Below are positions 17,399-25,782 of a stretch of 64,000 nt of DNA, piece after piece. Source of the DNA: Pseudodesulfovibrio senegalensis (GTDB lineage Bacteria; Desulfobacterota; Desulfovibrionia; Desulfovibrionales; Desulfovibrionaceae). Position 1 is the first letter of the stretch, and the number at the start of each line of letters is the position of its first letter. Under the pieces are notes generated by a model. That model saw only the letters and a program-made list of their open reading frames with translations, did no database searches and had not been told where the DNA came from. The stretch is taken from contig NZ_WAIE01000007.1 of NCBI RefSeq assembly GCF_008830225.1, positions 1-64,000 on the forward strand, given 5' to 3'. The position numbers were made by a program, and so were the translations under genes.

Positions 17399-18697
17399 GT
17401 GTTTTTGAAACGCTTACATTTTCTTTTGCCCTGCCTTGTTTGTGCGGGGTACCTCGTGATTGCCGGGTGCGCCCTGTACCGTGCTCCCGAGCCGGAGCAG
17501 GACATTGTGTGTCCGCCGCTGGAAAGGGTTTCCCCCCGGCAGTCCGCCCTGTTTCCCGAATCCGTGCCACCCATGACCTCCCCGGTGGCAAAGAGCGCGT
17601 TTCTGCCGCTCAAGGGCAATGAGCGTCTTTTGCAGAGCATCCGGCTGAACCTGAGCAGTCAGGGGTTGCATTCATGGACCTCGCTGGAGACTCCGCTTCG
17701 CCGCAGTCTGGAGTACGTGTCCAGACAGCCTCCCAAAAAGGCGGCCCTGACCGCCAACGGCGTGAGTCTGAGTTGGGAGCAGGTGCGACGCAGCATTGAG
17801 GAATTGTTGAGCCTTTTGCCCCGGCTGGATCGCGAGCCCGAGTTGCTGGGCCGCCGCTTCATGTGGTTTGGTCTCAACCCCGGGCCAATGATGACCGGAT
17901 ATTTTACCCCGGAGATCGAAGCCAGCCTGACGCGCAGGCCCGGTTATGAATATCCTATTTACGGGGTTCCCGGAGACCTGAAATGGGGCAAGCTCCAGGG
18001 CTCGTCGCGGACCCGGTATTATCGCGTTGAAAACGGACGCGTTCTTCCCTACTATGACCGCCGCGCCGTGGATGTGGAACATGTGCTCAAAGGGCGCGGA
18101 TGCGAGATCGCCTGGGCGCGCGATCCCGTTGATGTTTTTTATTTGCAGGTGGAGGGCTGTGGCCGTTTGCGCCTGCCGGACGGCAGTGTCCGCAACGTGC
18201 TCTACGGAGCCAAGAACGGGCATCCGTTCAAGAGCCTCGGGCGTATCCTGCACGAGAAGGGATATCTTCCGGCCCATCGGCTGGGCAAGGAGGACGTGCG
18301 GGTCTGCCTGCGCAAGCACCCGGACAAGATGTTCGAGTTCATGGCAGAGAATCGCAGCTACGTTTTTTTCCGCCTTGCGGATGCGCCGCCCGAGGGCGCC
18401 ATGGGCAAGCCCCTCACGCCCATGGTTTCCATTGCCACGGACCGCCACGTGCTGCCGCTGGGCAGTGTGCTGGCCTTTGATGCGGAAATACCGGACCAGA
18501 AAGTGCGCAACGGCGTGCGCGGCAAACGCCGCGTGACGGGCATCGGACTTGCGCAGGATACAGGCACGGCCATCCGCGGCGCGCATGTGGATTTCTATGT
18601 TGGCGAGGGGTACAAGGTGGAGCCTGTGGCCTCCCGCATTCGCACGAAAGTGGCTCTTTATTTGTTGGTAAGCAAGGATGCATTGAAAAATGGCTGA
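17399..18697 (+). CDS. mltA: Membrane-bound lytic murein transglycosylase A (lipoprotein)
   Basis: MltA cleaves peptidoglycan glycan strands to 1,6-anhydromuropeptides from the inner face of the outer membrane. From GTG 17399 the 432-residue product has a lipoprotein signal with lipobox IAGC (modified Cys 24). The MltA domain contains PGPMMTGYFTPEIEASLTRR and VDVFYLQVEGCGRLRLPDGS. The C-terminal 3D domain has GSVLAFDAE and the Asp-rich TGIGLAQDTGTAIRGAHVDF, whose Asp is the expected catalytic residue. A TTG at 17366 is an alternative start without a ribosome binding site. The 3' end overlaps the next gene by 8 bases. Confidence 0.93.
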   Translation: MFLKRLHFLLPCLVCAGYLVIAGCALYRAPEPEQDIVCPPLERVSPRQSALFPESVPPMTSPVAKSAFLPLKGNERLLQSIRLNLSSQGLHSWTSLETPLRRSLEYVSRQPPKKAALTANGVSLSWEQVRRSIEELLSLLPRLDREPELLGRRFMWFGLNPGPMMTGYFTPEIEASLTRRPGYEYPIYGVPGDLKWGKLQGSSRTRYYRVENGRVLPYYDRRAVDVEHVLKGRGCEIAWARDPVDVFYLQVEGCGRLRLPDGSVRNVLYGAKNGHPFKSLGRILHEKGYLPAHRLGKEDVRVCLRKHPDKMFEFMAENRSYVFFRLADAPPEGAMGKPLTPMVSIATDRHVLPLGSVLAFDAEIPDQKVRNGVRGKRRVTGIGLAQDTGTAIRGAHVDFYVGEGYKVEPVASRIRTKVALYLLVSKDALKNG

Positions 18698-19343
18698 TCA
18701 AATGACATTCGATCGCATTCGCACGGCCCTTGGAGATTGCATGGCGCATCAGATGCGCTCGGTCATGGACTGGCATTTTGGCGAACCCGTGTATGACGAC
18801 CCGGACGAGGCCCCGGAGCTGGAAGGCATTTCGGGCCTGCGCGAGCTTTCCGCGCGGCTGCACTGGGTGAATTTTCGCATGTGGCACCTTGAGGACCGCG
18901 CCCGCAGGCGTGATCTGGATGCCTCGGTCATTGCCGAGTGCAAGTATGCCTACGACCGCCTGAATCAGGTGCGCAACGCTTTGACCGAACGTCTGGACGA
19001 ATGCCTTTGGTCCATGATGGAACCGCTGCTGCCGGAACAGGCCGGGTCGAACATGGCTACTGAAACCGTAGGCTGCGTGTTGGGACGACTGTCCGTGGAA
19101 GCTTTGCGCATTTATCATTTGAAAGAGCAGGCCCGCCGCAGGGACGTTGACCACGGCCATGTGAATGCCTGCACCGGCATGTGCGCCGATGTGGAGGCCC
19201 AGCGCGAGGCCGTGGGCAGAGCTGTGCTCGGGTTGATCGACCAGTATGAGGCCGGAACCCTGAGGCCGGCCGTGCACAGATTTTTCAAGATGTACAACGA
19301 CCCGGACCTGAATCCGGAATTATACAAGAACAAGCAGGAGTAA
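18690..19343 (+). CDS. DUF4254 domain protein
   Basis: A 217-residue soluble, mostly helical protein. It contains [20 protein letters not shown] and, about 100 residues later, [20 protein letters not shown], two copies of an LxxxHL.(E/K)..ARR(R)D motif that looks like an internal duplication. It ends in [20 protein letters not shown]. This matches my memory of the DUF4254 family, which is often encoded near lipopolysaccharide or cell-wall genes; its activity is unknown. It overlaps mltA by 8 bases and lies 7 bases before gatB, so it is an operon member. Confidence 0.75.
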   Translation: MADQMTFDRIRTALGDCMAHQMRSVMDWHFGEPVYDDPDEAPELEGISGLRELSARLHWVNFRMWHLEDRARRRDLDASVIAECKYAYDRLNQVRNALTERLDECLWSMMEPLLPEQAGSNMATETVGCVLGRLSVEALRIYHLKEQARRRDVDHGHVNACTGMCADVEAQREAVGRAVLGLIDQYEAGTLRPAVHRFFKMYNDPDLNPELYKNKQE

Positions 19344-19350
19344 TCCGAGC

Positions 19351-20784
19351 ATGTCCCGCTACGAGACCGTCATCGGGCTTGAAGTCCACGCCCAGTTGAA
19401 GACCAAGACCAAGATTTTCTGCAACTGTTCGACCACCTTCGGCAACGATCCCAACGAGAACGTTTGCCCCGTGTGTTCGGGCATGCCCGGCGTGCTGCCG
19501 GTGATGAATGCCAAAGTGGCGGAATATGCCGCGAAAATGGGCATGGCCACCAATTGCGAGATCAATCGCAAGTCCGTGTTCGCGCGCAAGAACTATTTTT
19601 ATCCGGACCTGCCCAAGGGCTATCAGATCTCCCAGTTCGAGCTGCCCATCTGCGAGCACGGGCATGTGGATATCGAGGTGGACGGCGTTGCCAAGCGGAT
19701 CGGCCTGACCCGTATCCACATGGAAGAGGACGCGGGCAAGAATATCCATTCCGCTGCCGAGAACGCCAGCTTCGTGGACCTGAACCGCACGGGCGTGCCG
19801 CTCATCGAGATCGTTTCCGAGCCGGATATGCGCAGCGCGGCCGAGGCCGTGGCCTATCTCAAGGAGCTGCGCGCCATCCTGTTGTATCTGGGCATCTGCG
19901 ATGGCAACCTTGAAGAGGGCAGCTTCCGTTGCGATGCCAACATTTCCATCCGTCCCGTGGGCCAGGAAGAGTTCGGCACACGCGCCGAGCTCAAGAACCT
20001 GAACTCGTTCCGCAACGTGCAGCGGGCCATTGAATACGAAGTGGGTCGCCAGACCGACCTTGTGGAAGATGGCGAGGAAGTGGTGCAGGAAACCCGCCTG
20101 TACAATCCGGACAAGAACATCACCGCGTCCATGCGCGGCAAGGAAGAGGCGCACGATTACCGCTACTTTCCGGACCCGGACCTTGTGCCGCTGGTGCTGG
20201 AAGAGGCGTGGCTGGAAAAGTGGGAATCCGAACTGCCGGAACTCCCGGCCGCCAAAAAGGCCCGTTTTTTGAACGATTTCAATCTGTCCGAAGACGATGC
20301 CGCGCTTATCGCCTCGGAACTGGCCGTTGCCGAGTATTTCGAGGCCGCTGCCAAGGCCTACGCGGGCGAGGCAAAAAAGGTGGGCAACTGGATCATCGGC
20401 GAACTGCTGCCGTATCTGCACGACGACGGCGTTGCCGTGGCCGACTGCAAACTGACGCCCGAATCCCTTGCCTCGCTGGTGCGCCTTGTGGACGACGGCA
20501 CCATTTCCAACAAGATCGGCAAGAACGTTTTCCGCGACCTGTGCGAATCCGGCGACGACCCGGAGGAGCACGTCAAGGCCAAGGGATTGGTGCAGGTTTC
20601 CGACACTTCTGCGCTGGAATCCGTGGTGGACGAGGTACTGGCCGAGAACCCGGGCGAGGTGGAAGCCTTCAAGGGTGGCAAGAAGAAGCTCATGAGTTTC
20701 TTCATGGGCCAGATCATGCGCAAGACCAAGGGGCAGGCCAACCCCGGCGTGGTCACCCAGCTTATCCAGAAAAAATTGTCCTGA
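19351..20784 (+). CDS. gatB: Asp-tRNA(Asn)/Glu-tRNA(Gln) amidotransferase subunit B
   Basis: GatB is the tRNA-binding and kinase subunit of the GatCAB amidotransferase that makes Gln-tRNA and Asn-tRNA from mischarged precursors. The 477-residue product has the family start [20 protein letters not shown] and the Zn-type pair FCNCSTTFG with CPVCSGMPG. It also carries the signature [18 protein letters not shown] and [13 protein letters not shown]. The C-terminal YqeY-like tail ends [26 protein letters not shown] lies upstream of ATG 19351. gatA and gatC are not in the window. A terminator hairpin follows the stop. Confidence 0.97.
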   Translation: MSRYETVIGLEVHAQLKTKTKIFCNCSTTFGNDPNENVCPVCSGMPGVLPVMNAKVAEYAAKMGMATNCEINRKSVFARKNYFYPDLPKGYQISQFELPICEHGHVDIEVDGVAKRIGLTRIHMEEDAGKNIHSAAENASFVDLNRTGVPLIEIVSEPDMRSAAEAVAYLKELRAILLYLGICDGNLEEGSFRCDANISIRPVGQEEFGTRAELKNLNSFRNVQRAIEYEVGRQTDLVEDGEEVVQETRLYNPDKNITASMRGKEEAHDYRYFPDPDLVPLVLEEAWLEKWESELPELPAAKKARFLNDFNLSEDDAALIASELAVAEYFEAAAKAYAGEAKKVGNWIIGELLPYLHDDGVAVADCKLTPESLASLVRLVDDGTISNKIGKNVFRDLCESGDDPEEHVKAKGLVQVSDTSALESVVDEVLAENPGEVEAFKGGKKKLMSFFMGQIMRKTKGQANPGVVTQLIQKKLS

Positions 20785-20788
20785 CAGG

Positions 20789-20828
20789 GCGGGGAAGAAT
20801 CAAGCGGTTCTTCCCCGACTTTTTTTCA
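20789..20828 (+). terminator. Intrinsic terminator after gatB
   Basis: GGGGAAGAA (20791-20799) pairs with TTCTTCCCC (20809-20817) across a short loop and is followed by GACTTTTTTTC. It ends the nadK-to-gatB unit about 45 bp before mtnA. Confidence 0.78.
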
Positions 20829-20873
20829 ACGCGGCCCCGCTTCGGTGGTGCGCCGCTTCAGGGGAGAGCATAC

Positions 20874-21911
20874 ATGACCGAACATATTCAATTTTCATCG
20901 GAAAAGGACGCCCTTGTCCTGCTGGACCAGCGTTACCTGCCGGGCCGCGAGGACTGGTTCGACTGCAAGACCACCGAAGACATCTGCTTTGCGCTGGTGG
21001 TCATGGTGGTGCGCGGTGCGCCCGCCATCGGCGTGACCGCCGCCTACGGCTGCTATCTGGCCGCCCGCGAGGCCCAAGGCATGGACGGGGACTGGAAAGA
21101 GAACCTGCGCGGTCTGCTGGACAAGATTGAGAACGCCCGCCCCACGGCCGTGAACCTGCGTTGGGCCGTGCGCGAAATGCGTGGCATCTGGGATGCCGCC
21201 GGAGACGTTTCCCTTGAGGATCTGTGCTCCACATGGCTGGCGCGCGCCAAGGAAATCCACGCGGGCGACATCAGGATGTGCGAACTGATCGGCAAGTTCG
21301 GCGGCGAGCTCATGGACGACGGCGACACGGTCATGACCCACTGCAATGCCGGAGCTTTGGCCACGGCCGGGTACGGCACGGCGCTGGGCGTGATTCGCGG
21401 GGCTGTGGATCAGGGCAAGAAGATCAAGGTCATTGCCAACGAGACACGCCCGTTCCTGCAGGGAGCGCGGCTGACAGCCTATGAGCTGCACCGCGACGGC
21501 ATCGAGGTCAAAGTGGCCTGCGACAACGCCTGCGCCCTGCTCATGAAAAAGGGGCTGGTGGACAAGGTGGTTGTGGGCGCGGACCGCATTGCGGCCAACG
21601 GCGATGCCGTGAACAAGATCGGAACTTATGGCGTGGCCCTGCTGGCCCGTGAATTCGGCATTCCCTTTTACGTGGCCGCTCCGGTCTATACCATCGACCC
21701 GGAAACGCCCACCGGCGACGATGTGCCCATTGAGGACCGCGATCCGCGCGAAGTCACGCACGTGGGCGATCACCAGATCACCCCGGACGGCGTGGAGGTT
21801 TACAATCTGGCCTTTGACCCCACGCCCAACGAACTCATTGCCGGAATCATTACGGAAAAGGGCGTGCTCACCGCGCCTTACGACGAGGCCATTGCCGAGC
21901 TGTTCCGGTAG
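20874..21911 (+). CDS. mtnA: S-methyl-5-thioribose-1-phosphate isomerase
   Basis: MtnA converts methylthioribose 1-phosphate to methylthioribulose 1-phosphate in methionine salvage. The 345-residue product has [17 protein letters not shown], the catalytic Cys in [20 protein letters not shown] (Cys157), and the catalytic Asp in [20 protein letters not shown] (Asp237). The end, [18 protein letters not shown], is typical of the family. The longer open frame starting at 20208 runs antisense to gatB codon structure and is not the start; ATG 20874 has GGGGAGAG upstream. No other salvage gene is adjacent. Confidence 0.95.
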   Translation: MTEHIQFSSEKDALVLLDQRYLPGREDWFDCKTTEDICFALVVMVVRGAPAIGVTAAYGCYLAAREAQGMDGDWKENLRGLLDKIENARPTAVNLRWAVREMRGIWDAAGDVSLEDLCSTWLARAKEIHAGDIRMCELIGKFGGELMDDGDTVMTHCNAGALATAGYGTALGVIRGAVDQGKKIKVIANETRPFLQGARLTAYELHRDGIEVKVACDNACALLMKKGLVDKVVVGADRIAANGDAVNKIGTYGVALLAREFGIPFYVAAPVYTIDPETPTGDDVPIEDRDPREVTHVGDHQITPDGVEVYNLAFDPTPNELIAGIITEKGVLTAPYDEAIAELFR

Positions 21912-21986
21912 AAAATCGGGCCTTCGCGTTCATATTCGGGCCGGAACACGGCAATGGACTCGACAACCGAAAGCAATTACGATAAT

Positions 21987-22031
21987 CACCGCGCCTTCCG
22001 CCCATGGTTGGCGCGGTGAGAATTTTCTTAC
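21987..22031 (+). terminator. Terminator after mtnA
   Basis: CACCGCGCC (21987-21995) pairs with GGCGCGGTG (22010-22018) and is followed by AGAATTTTCTT. It separates mtnA from der. Confidence 0.6.
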
Positions 22032-22166
22032 AACAGTTGTACGACATACCGCCTTCTTTTGTTCGGTCACGGCCTTGCCGTGATGGTGCGGGGAAGGTGC
22101 GGGGAAGGGTGATTGGACATCATTTCCACGGGTGTCTTTTCATTGTTTTTCGCAAACGGAGGCTTC

Positions 22167-23669
22167 ATGCTCCCCATCGTTGCCCTGATCGGCCGCCCCA
22201 ATGTGGGCAAATCAACATTGTTCAATCGCCTGTTGCGACGTTCGCAGGCCATTACCCACGACATGCCCGGCGTTACCCGCGACCGCATCTACGGCGAATG
22301 CACGCTCAAGGATGTGCAGTTTTCGTTGGTGGATACCGGCGGTATGGTGCTGGAAAGCGAGGCCATTCCCGAGCTTTCCAAGGATTTCGAGGACGAGATT
22401 TTCGAGCAGGCCCGTGAGGCCCTTGAAGAAGCGCACGCCATCATCTTCGTGGTGGACGGCAAGTCCGGCCTGACTCCGCTGGACATGCAGGCCGCCGAAT
22501 ACATTCGCAGAAGCGACAAGCCCGTGCTCATGCTGGTCAACAAGGTGGACGGTTACGAGACCGAGGCCGAAGCCCTTGGCGATTTCTACCGGCTCGGACT
22601 GGAGATGATGCCTGTTTCCGCGGCGCACGGCTACAACCTGCCCGAGGTGCGCGACACGGTGCGGCGCATGGTCCGCGACCTGAACCTGCCCGAAGAGCAG
22701 GACGACGGCATTGACCGGGGCCTGCGGGTCTCCATGCTCGGCAGGCCCAACGCGGGCAAGTCCAGCATGGTCAACGCGCTCATGGGCAAGGACAGACTCA
22801 TCGTCAGCGATGTGGCCGGGACCACCCGTGACAGCATCGACGTGACCGCGGAAATTCGCGGCAAACGCTATACGTTCGTGGACACGGCCGGGGTACGCAG
22901 GCGGGCCAACATCACCGACTCGCTGGAGCGTCTCAGCGTGTTGCGTGCGCTCAAGAACAGCCGCCGTTCCGAGGTGACCATTCTGGTCATCGACGCCACG
23001 CTGGGCGTGGGGCGTCAGGACAAGCGGCTCATCGAATTTTTGGCCCGCGAAAAGGTGCCTTTCCTTGTGGCCGTGAACAAGATCGACCTCGTGGACCGCG
23101 ACGAAACCGATTTTGTCATGCGCGGGTTCGAGCATGAATTGCGCATCGTGCCGCATGTGCCGGTCATCAAGACCTCCACGCTCAAGGGCGTGGGTCTGAA
23201 AAAGCTGCTTCCCGCTGCCGAGAAGATCGTGCAGGAAGGCAAGACCCGCGTGGGCACCGGCGAACTGAACCGGGCCATGCATCTGGCCATCCAGAAGCAC
23301 CAGCCCCCGGTGGTCAAACGCCGCCGCGCCAAATTCTTCTACATGACGCAGGCCGGGGACGAGAACGTGCTGACCTTCGTGTTTTTCGTCAACGACCATA
23401 CCCTGATCAAGTCGTCCTACGAGCGGTATCTGGAAAACCAGTTGCGCAAGATGTTTTCCATTGCGGGCGCGCCCATCAACCTGATCTTCCGTTCCAGCCA
23501 CGACAAGAAGGAATGGGAGAAGCGCAGGGGCATCTCGGCCATCGGCAAGGCCGGGCCGGGCAAGGACCTTGGATCGGCCAAGAAACGGTCCCACGTGAAG
23601 ATTCAGGAAAAAGTTCGTCGCGACCATTGGGAAAAGCGACAGCAGCAGGAAAAAACACGGAAAAAATAG
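22167..23669 (+). CDS. der: Ribosome biogenesis GTPase Der (EngA)
   Basis: Der is an essential GTPase with two tandem G domains that acts in 50S ribosome assembly. The 500-residue product has the first P-loop GRPNVGKSTLF (residues 8-18), VTRDRIYG and DTGG. The second P-loop is GRPNAGKSSMVNALM (from about residue 191) with GTTRDSIDV and DTAGVRRR. A KH-like C-terminal domain with LIKSSYERYLENQLRKMFSI follows, then a basic tail of about 50 residues. CGGAGG precedes ATG 22167; upstream ATG 22113 would add a non-conserved leader. It ends 82 bp before tRNA-Ser. Confidence 0.97.
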   Translation: MLPIVALIGRPNVGKSTLFNRLLRRSQAITHDMPGVTRDRIYGECTLKDVQFSLVDTGGMVLESEAIPELSKDFEDEIFEQAREALEEAHAIIFVVDGKSGLTPLDMQAAEYIRRSDKPVLMLVNKVDGYETEAEALGDFYRLGLEMMPVSAAHGYNLPEVRDTVRRMVRDLNLPEEQDDGIDRGLRVSMLGRPNAGKSSMVNALMGKDRLIVSDVAGTTRDSIDVTAEIRGKRYTFVDTAGVRRRANITDSLERLSVLRALKNSRRSEVTILVIDATLGVGRQDKRLIEFLAREKVPFLVAVNKIDLVDRDETDFVMRGFEHELRIVPHVPVIKTSTLKGVGLKKLLPAAEKIVQEGKTRVGTGELNRAMHLAIQKHQPPVVKRRRAKFFYMTQAGDENVLTFVFFVNDHTLIKSSYERYLENQLRKMFSIAGAPINLIFRSSHDKKEWEKRRGISAIGKAGPGKDLGSAKKRSHVKIQEKVRRDHWEKRQQQEKTRKK

Positions 23670-23751
23670 GGCGGAAGCACGGACCACCTTGACATCCAAG
23701 GTGTGACGATGTAGACGCTTTTTCCTTGGCGCGTAACAAACGCCGACAAGC

Positions 23752-23842
23752 GGAGAAGTGGCCGAGCTGGCTGAAGGCGCACGCCTGCTAAGCGTGTAAT
23801 GGGGAAACTCATTCGGGGGTTCAAATCCCCCCTTCTCCGCCA
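23752..23842 (+). tRNA. tRNA-Ser (anticodon GCT), integration target
   Basis: A 91-nt tRNA with a long variable arm. The acceptor stem is GGAGAAG...CTTCTCC followed by GCCA. The anticodon stem ACGC/GCGT surrounds CTGCTAA (anticodon GCT). The extra arm is TAATGGGGAAACTCATT and the T arm GGGGGTTCAAATCCCCC. From the anticodon loop to past the 3' end the sequence is repeated at 25102, marking this gene as an attachment site. A terminator hairpin follows at once. Confidence 0.96.
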
Positions 23843-23882
23843 TATTTCGAAAGGGCTTGCGATGAAAATCGCAAGCCCTTTT
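23784..23882 (+). repeat. Left attachment repeat (attL) inside tRNA-Ser
   Basis: This copy begins at CCTGCTAAGCG in the anticodon loop of tRNA-Ser(GCT). The first 49 bases are identical to 25102 onwards; then the copies differ by one C in the C-run and by a few changes around the terminator hairpin. The intact tRNA is on this side, as expected for the integration end that preserves gene function. Confidence 0.85.
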
Positions 23883-23883
23883 G
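23848..23883 (+). terminator. Terminator after tRNA-Ser(GCT)
   Basis: AAAGGGCTTGCGAT (23850-23863) pairs with ATCGCAAGCCCTTT and is followed by T residues. A near-identical copy lies at 25171-25205 as part of the att duplication. Confidence 0.8.
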
Positions 23884-23914
23884 GTATTTGTGGTACGCCC
23901 TTTTTGCCTTGTCA

Positions 23915-23942
23915 TGCGTGCCCTCATGCGTGCTAATGCGTG
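23915..23942 (+). repeat. ATGCGTG repeat cluster inside the left end
   Basis: Three copies of ATGCGTG within 28 bases, 33-60 bp beyond the att repeat. Two further copies lie near the right end at 24979-24999. Their placement inside both ends is like arm-type sites of tyrosine recombinases. Confidence 0.55.
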
Positions 23943-24082
23943 AAATTAGCGTGTGTAGCCCTAGTATTTCCTACCTTTTTGTCCTGTTATTGCAGACAAT
24001 ATCAAAGGCTGTTTGCGGTGTTGTAGATCTTATTGTATAGGGTATTGTAAATATTGGAGCACGCTTCGCATAAGGAGATTCG

Positions 24083-24964
24083 ATGAGCACGCAGTTATTC
24101 TCTCTTAGGTACGCTGGCACTGCCATTGTAAATGGTGAGATGGAGGCAAAAGATGTGGCCCCAGCTATTGATGCTATCGGGGCAGTTTTCGCTGAAGCAA
24201 GTAAGGTGCTGACAGATAATCAAGTTTCCTCTTCAATTCGGATCAGGAGTGCGATTAAAAAAAAGTCAATTGACTTGGGGTTTATCGCTGAAATTATCGA
24301 AAAGGCACAACCATTAATTGATTTGGCGGTAGATGATCCAGGGTTTACCGCTAAAATGCTGTGGAAGAGTATTAAGGGAGCTACAAAAGCTCTTAAGTGG
24401 CTTAAAGGGCGAAGGTATCAAACTGAAAAAAAGGGCAATGAAGTTGTAATTCGAACACCTGATGGAGATGAAAGGACAGTTGATTCTAGCGTTGTTGTTT
24501 TGCTCAAAAATTTTAAGATTAGAGCCTTGCTTTACAAAATAATTGGTCGCCCCTTGGAAAGTGATGGGATTGATACCTCATCTATTTCGGGCGAAGGTGA
24601 GGAGCCCATAACCGTTACCAAGAAAGAAGCAGAGTATTATTATCCGCCACCACCTAGTGATGAGGATATTTTAGAAGATGAGAGGGAGGAATTTTTAACT
24701 GTTGTTACCCCCCAGTTTGAAGAGAAGTATAAGTGGAGGTTTTCTGATGGGAGAACAACTTTCAACGCAACGGTTAAAGATGGTGTGTTCCAAAAAAGGA
24801 TTTCGGAGAGCAAGGAACTTTTTGGAAAAGGGAGCATTCTTGCCGTTCGGTTGAGGGTCATCCAGCGAATAGAAAAAGGGACTCTTAAGACTGATTATGA
24901 AGTACTTAGAGTTAAGCGCCATACTCCGCCCCAGCAACAGGGGTCATTGTTCGATGAGCACTAG
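24083..24964 (+). CDS. Unknown island-borne protein
   Basis: A 293-residue protein with AAGGAGA at the right distance from ATG 24083. It has no signal peptide or membrane segment. The first 110 residues (MSTQLFSLRYAGTAIVNGEM, then SSIRIRSAIKKKSIDLGFIA and KWLKGRR) recall a family of proteins with an FxYxGxxxxxxxMxxxxLAxAL start found singly in mobile elements; I could not assign it to a named family with confidence. The middle (residues 115-180) is mixed, followed by a Tyr/Pro-rich hinge YYYPPPPSDED, then a compact beta-rich C-terminal domain. The final residues QGSLFDEH resemble a sliding-clamp-binding motif. Function unknown. Confidence 0.8.
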   Translation: MSTQLFSLRYAGTAIVNGEMEAKDVAPAIDAIGAVFAEASKVLTDNQVSSSIRIRSAIKKKSIDLGFIAEIIEKAQPLIDLAVDDPGFTAKMLWKSIKGATKALKWLKGRRYQTEKKGNEVVIRTPDGDERTVDSSVVVLLKNFKIRALLYKIIGRPLESDGIDTSSISGEGEEPITVTKKEAEYYYPPPPSDEDILEDEREEFLTVVTPQFEEKYKWRFSDGRTTFNATVKDGVFQKRISESKELFGKGSILAVRLRVIQRIEKGTLKTDYEVLRVKRHTPPQQQGSLFDEH

Positions 24965-24978
24965 AGCGGAATTTTTAG

Positions 24979-24999
24979 GATGCGTGCTTCATGCGTGCT
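24979..24999 (+). repeat. ATGCGTG repeat pair inside the right end
   Basis: ATGCGTGCTTCATGCGTGCT contains two copies of the unit seen three times near the left end. It begins 14 bases after the cargo gene stop and about 100 bp before the right att repeat. Confidence 0.5.
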
Positions 25000-25101
25000 A
25001 AGCCTCTCAGAAGTAGGTCTTTGAGCTCAGCTCTGCGCATTTTGAATCTTGTAATGATCTAAAATCACGCTATTTATACATTCTCAGTGTTGTAGGTTAT
25101 T

Positions 25102-25206
25102 CCTGCTAAGCGTGTAATGGGGAAACTCATTCGGGGGTTCAAATCCCCCCCTTCTCCGCCATATATTTCAAAAGGGCTTGCGATGAAGATCGCAAGCCCT
25201 TTTTTG
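25102..25206 (+). repeat. Right attachment repeat (attR), partial tRNA-Ser copy
   Basis: A copy of the 3' half of tRNA-Ser(GCT) plus its terminator. It starts at the anticodon loop, so it lacks the 5' half and cannot be a tRNA gene. One extra C in the run before TTCTCC would also break the T-stem register. Confidence 0.85.
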
Positions 25207-25223
25207 GGACCGCATATGCTGAG

Positions 25224-25514
25224 CTATTTTGAAGGAAATGGACAGTTAAACCCTAAGTCTCGGAGTCTTTTAGCAGCTCCTGTTTTACCGCCGGAAAATT
25301 CTTTCCATGTTAAAAGCGGTTTGTGGGGAAATTGATATTTGTAAGCAGCACCTACGATGGCTTTTGAATCATAACGTTTGTTCTTGTAGATCAAGAAGTA
25401 TTCTTTTGTTTTTCCAAAGCCGTATTTTTTAAGAAATTCTTTTCTGCCGATTTTATCGTATTCCTCAATGGCTTTTTCTACAGCTTTTGAGTCTGTAAGG
25501 TCCCGTAATGACAT
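25224..25514 (-). CDS. Stand-alone McrA-like N-terminal head domain, probably truncated
   Basis: The 96-residue product starts MSLRDLTDSKAVEKAIEEYD and continues DKIGRKEFLKKYGFGKTKEY, then LIYKNKRYDSKAIVGAAYKY and LTWKEFSGGKTGAAKRLRDL. This is the pattern of the N-terminal head domain of ScoMcrA-like modification-dependent HNH endonucleases and relatives. The methyl-cytosine-binding and HNH parts are missing: the frame stops at 25224, only 18 bp from the right att repeat. It therefore looks like a gene cut by the recombination event, though a free-standing adaptor domain is possible. Base composition is AT-rich like the island. Confidence 0.6.
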   Translation of the reverse strand: MSLRDLTDSKAVEKAIEEYDKIGRKEFLKKYGFGKTKEYFLIYKNKRYDSKAIVGAAYKYQFPHKPLLTWKEFSGGKTGAAKRLRDLGFNCPFPSK

Positions 25515-25618
25515 GCTAATTCTCCTTTATGTTGGCCGTATTTATTGATTAAATCAGAATATATATTAAATGATGAAATAAGTCTTTATTGTATGCTTTG
25601 TTTATTTTTTGTTTCCCC

Positions 25619-25757
25619 ACCCCGCGCCGATAGGCGCGGAGAAAGGATTCTCAAGGCCCATGGCCTTGAGCCGCCGGAGGCGAAATCATCCATCCCATTC
25701 CGCTGCAGGCGGAATCCTCTTTTTCCCAATAAAAAAAGGCCCCTTTCGGGGCCTTTG
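25619..25757. repeat. Cluster of four hairpins before the MCP terminator
   Basis: Successive inverted repeats are visible: CCGCGCC/GGCGCGG (25622-25639), CTCAAGGCC/GGCCTTGAG (25649-25669), CCGCC/GGCG (about 25671-25682) and ATTCCGC/GCGGAAT (25698-25716). The rho-independent terminator follows. No open frame is convincing here. It resembles a dispersed structured repeat or a folded 3' untranslated region of the MCP transcript. Confidence 0.55.
25727..25757 (-). terminator. Terminator of the MCP gene / nine-gene unit
   Basis: On the minus strand AAAGGCCCC GAAA GGGGCCTTTTTTT forms a near-perfect intrinsic terminator, 26 bases downstream of the MCP stop. It is the only clear terminator found in the minus-strand unit from gntR to the MCP. 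Confidence 0.9.
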
Positions 25758-25782
25758 TCATGACATATGTCGGGCATGGGTT

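Larger units (their letters stand above)
23843..25206 (+). mobile_element. 1.3-kb mini-island at tRNA-Ser(GCT), no integrase
   Basis: An AT-rich segment bounded by the tRNA-derived direct repeat at 23784-23882 and 25102-25206. It carries one complete gene (24083-24964) and no recombinase. Groups of short ATGCGTG repeats lie just inside both ends (23915-23942 and 24979-24999). It is either the remnant of a larger element or a passenger moved by an integrase encoded elsewhere. G+C is visibly lower than in the flanking der and MCP genes. Confidence 0.75.

Noticed and set aside
25102-25163. Second tRNA-Ser gene
   Set aside because: Only the 3' half from the anticodon loop is present, with an extra C in the T-stem; it is an att duplication.
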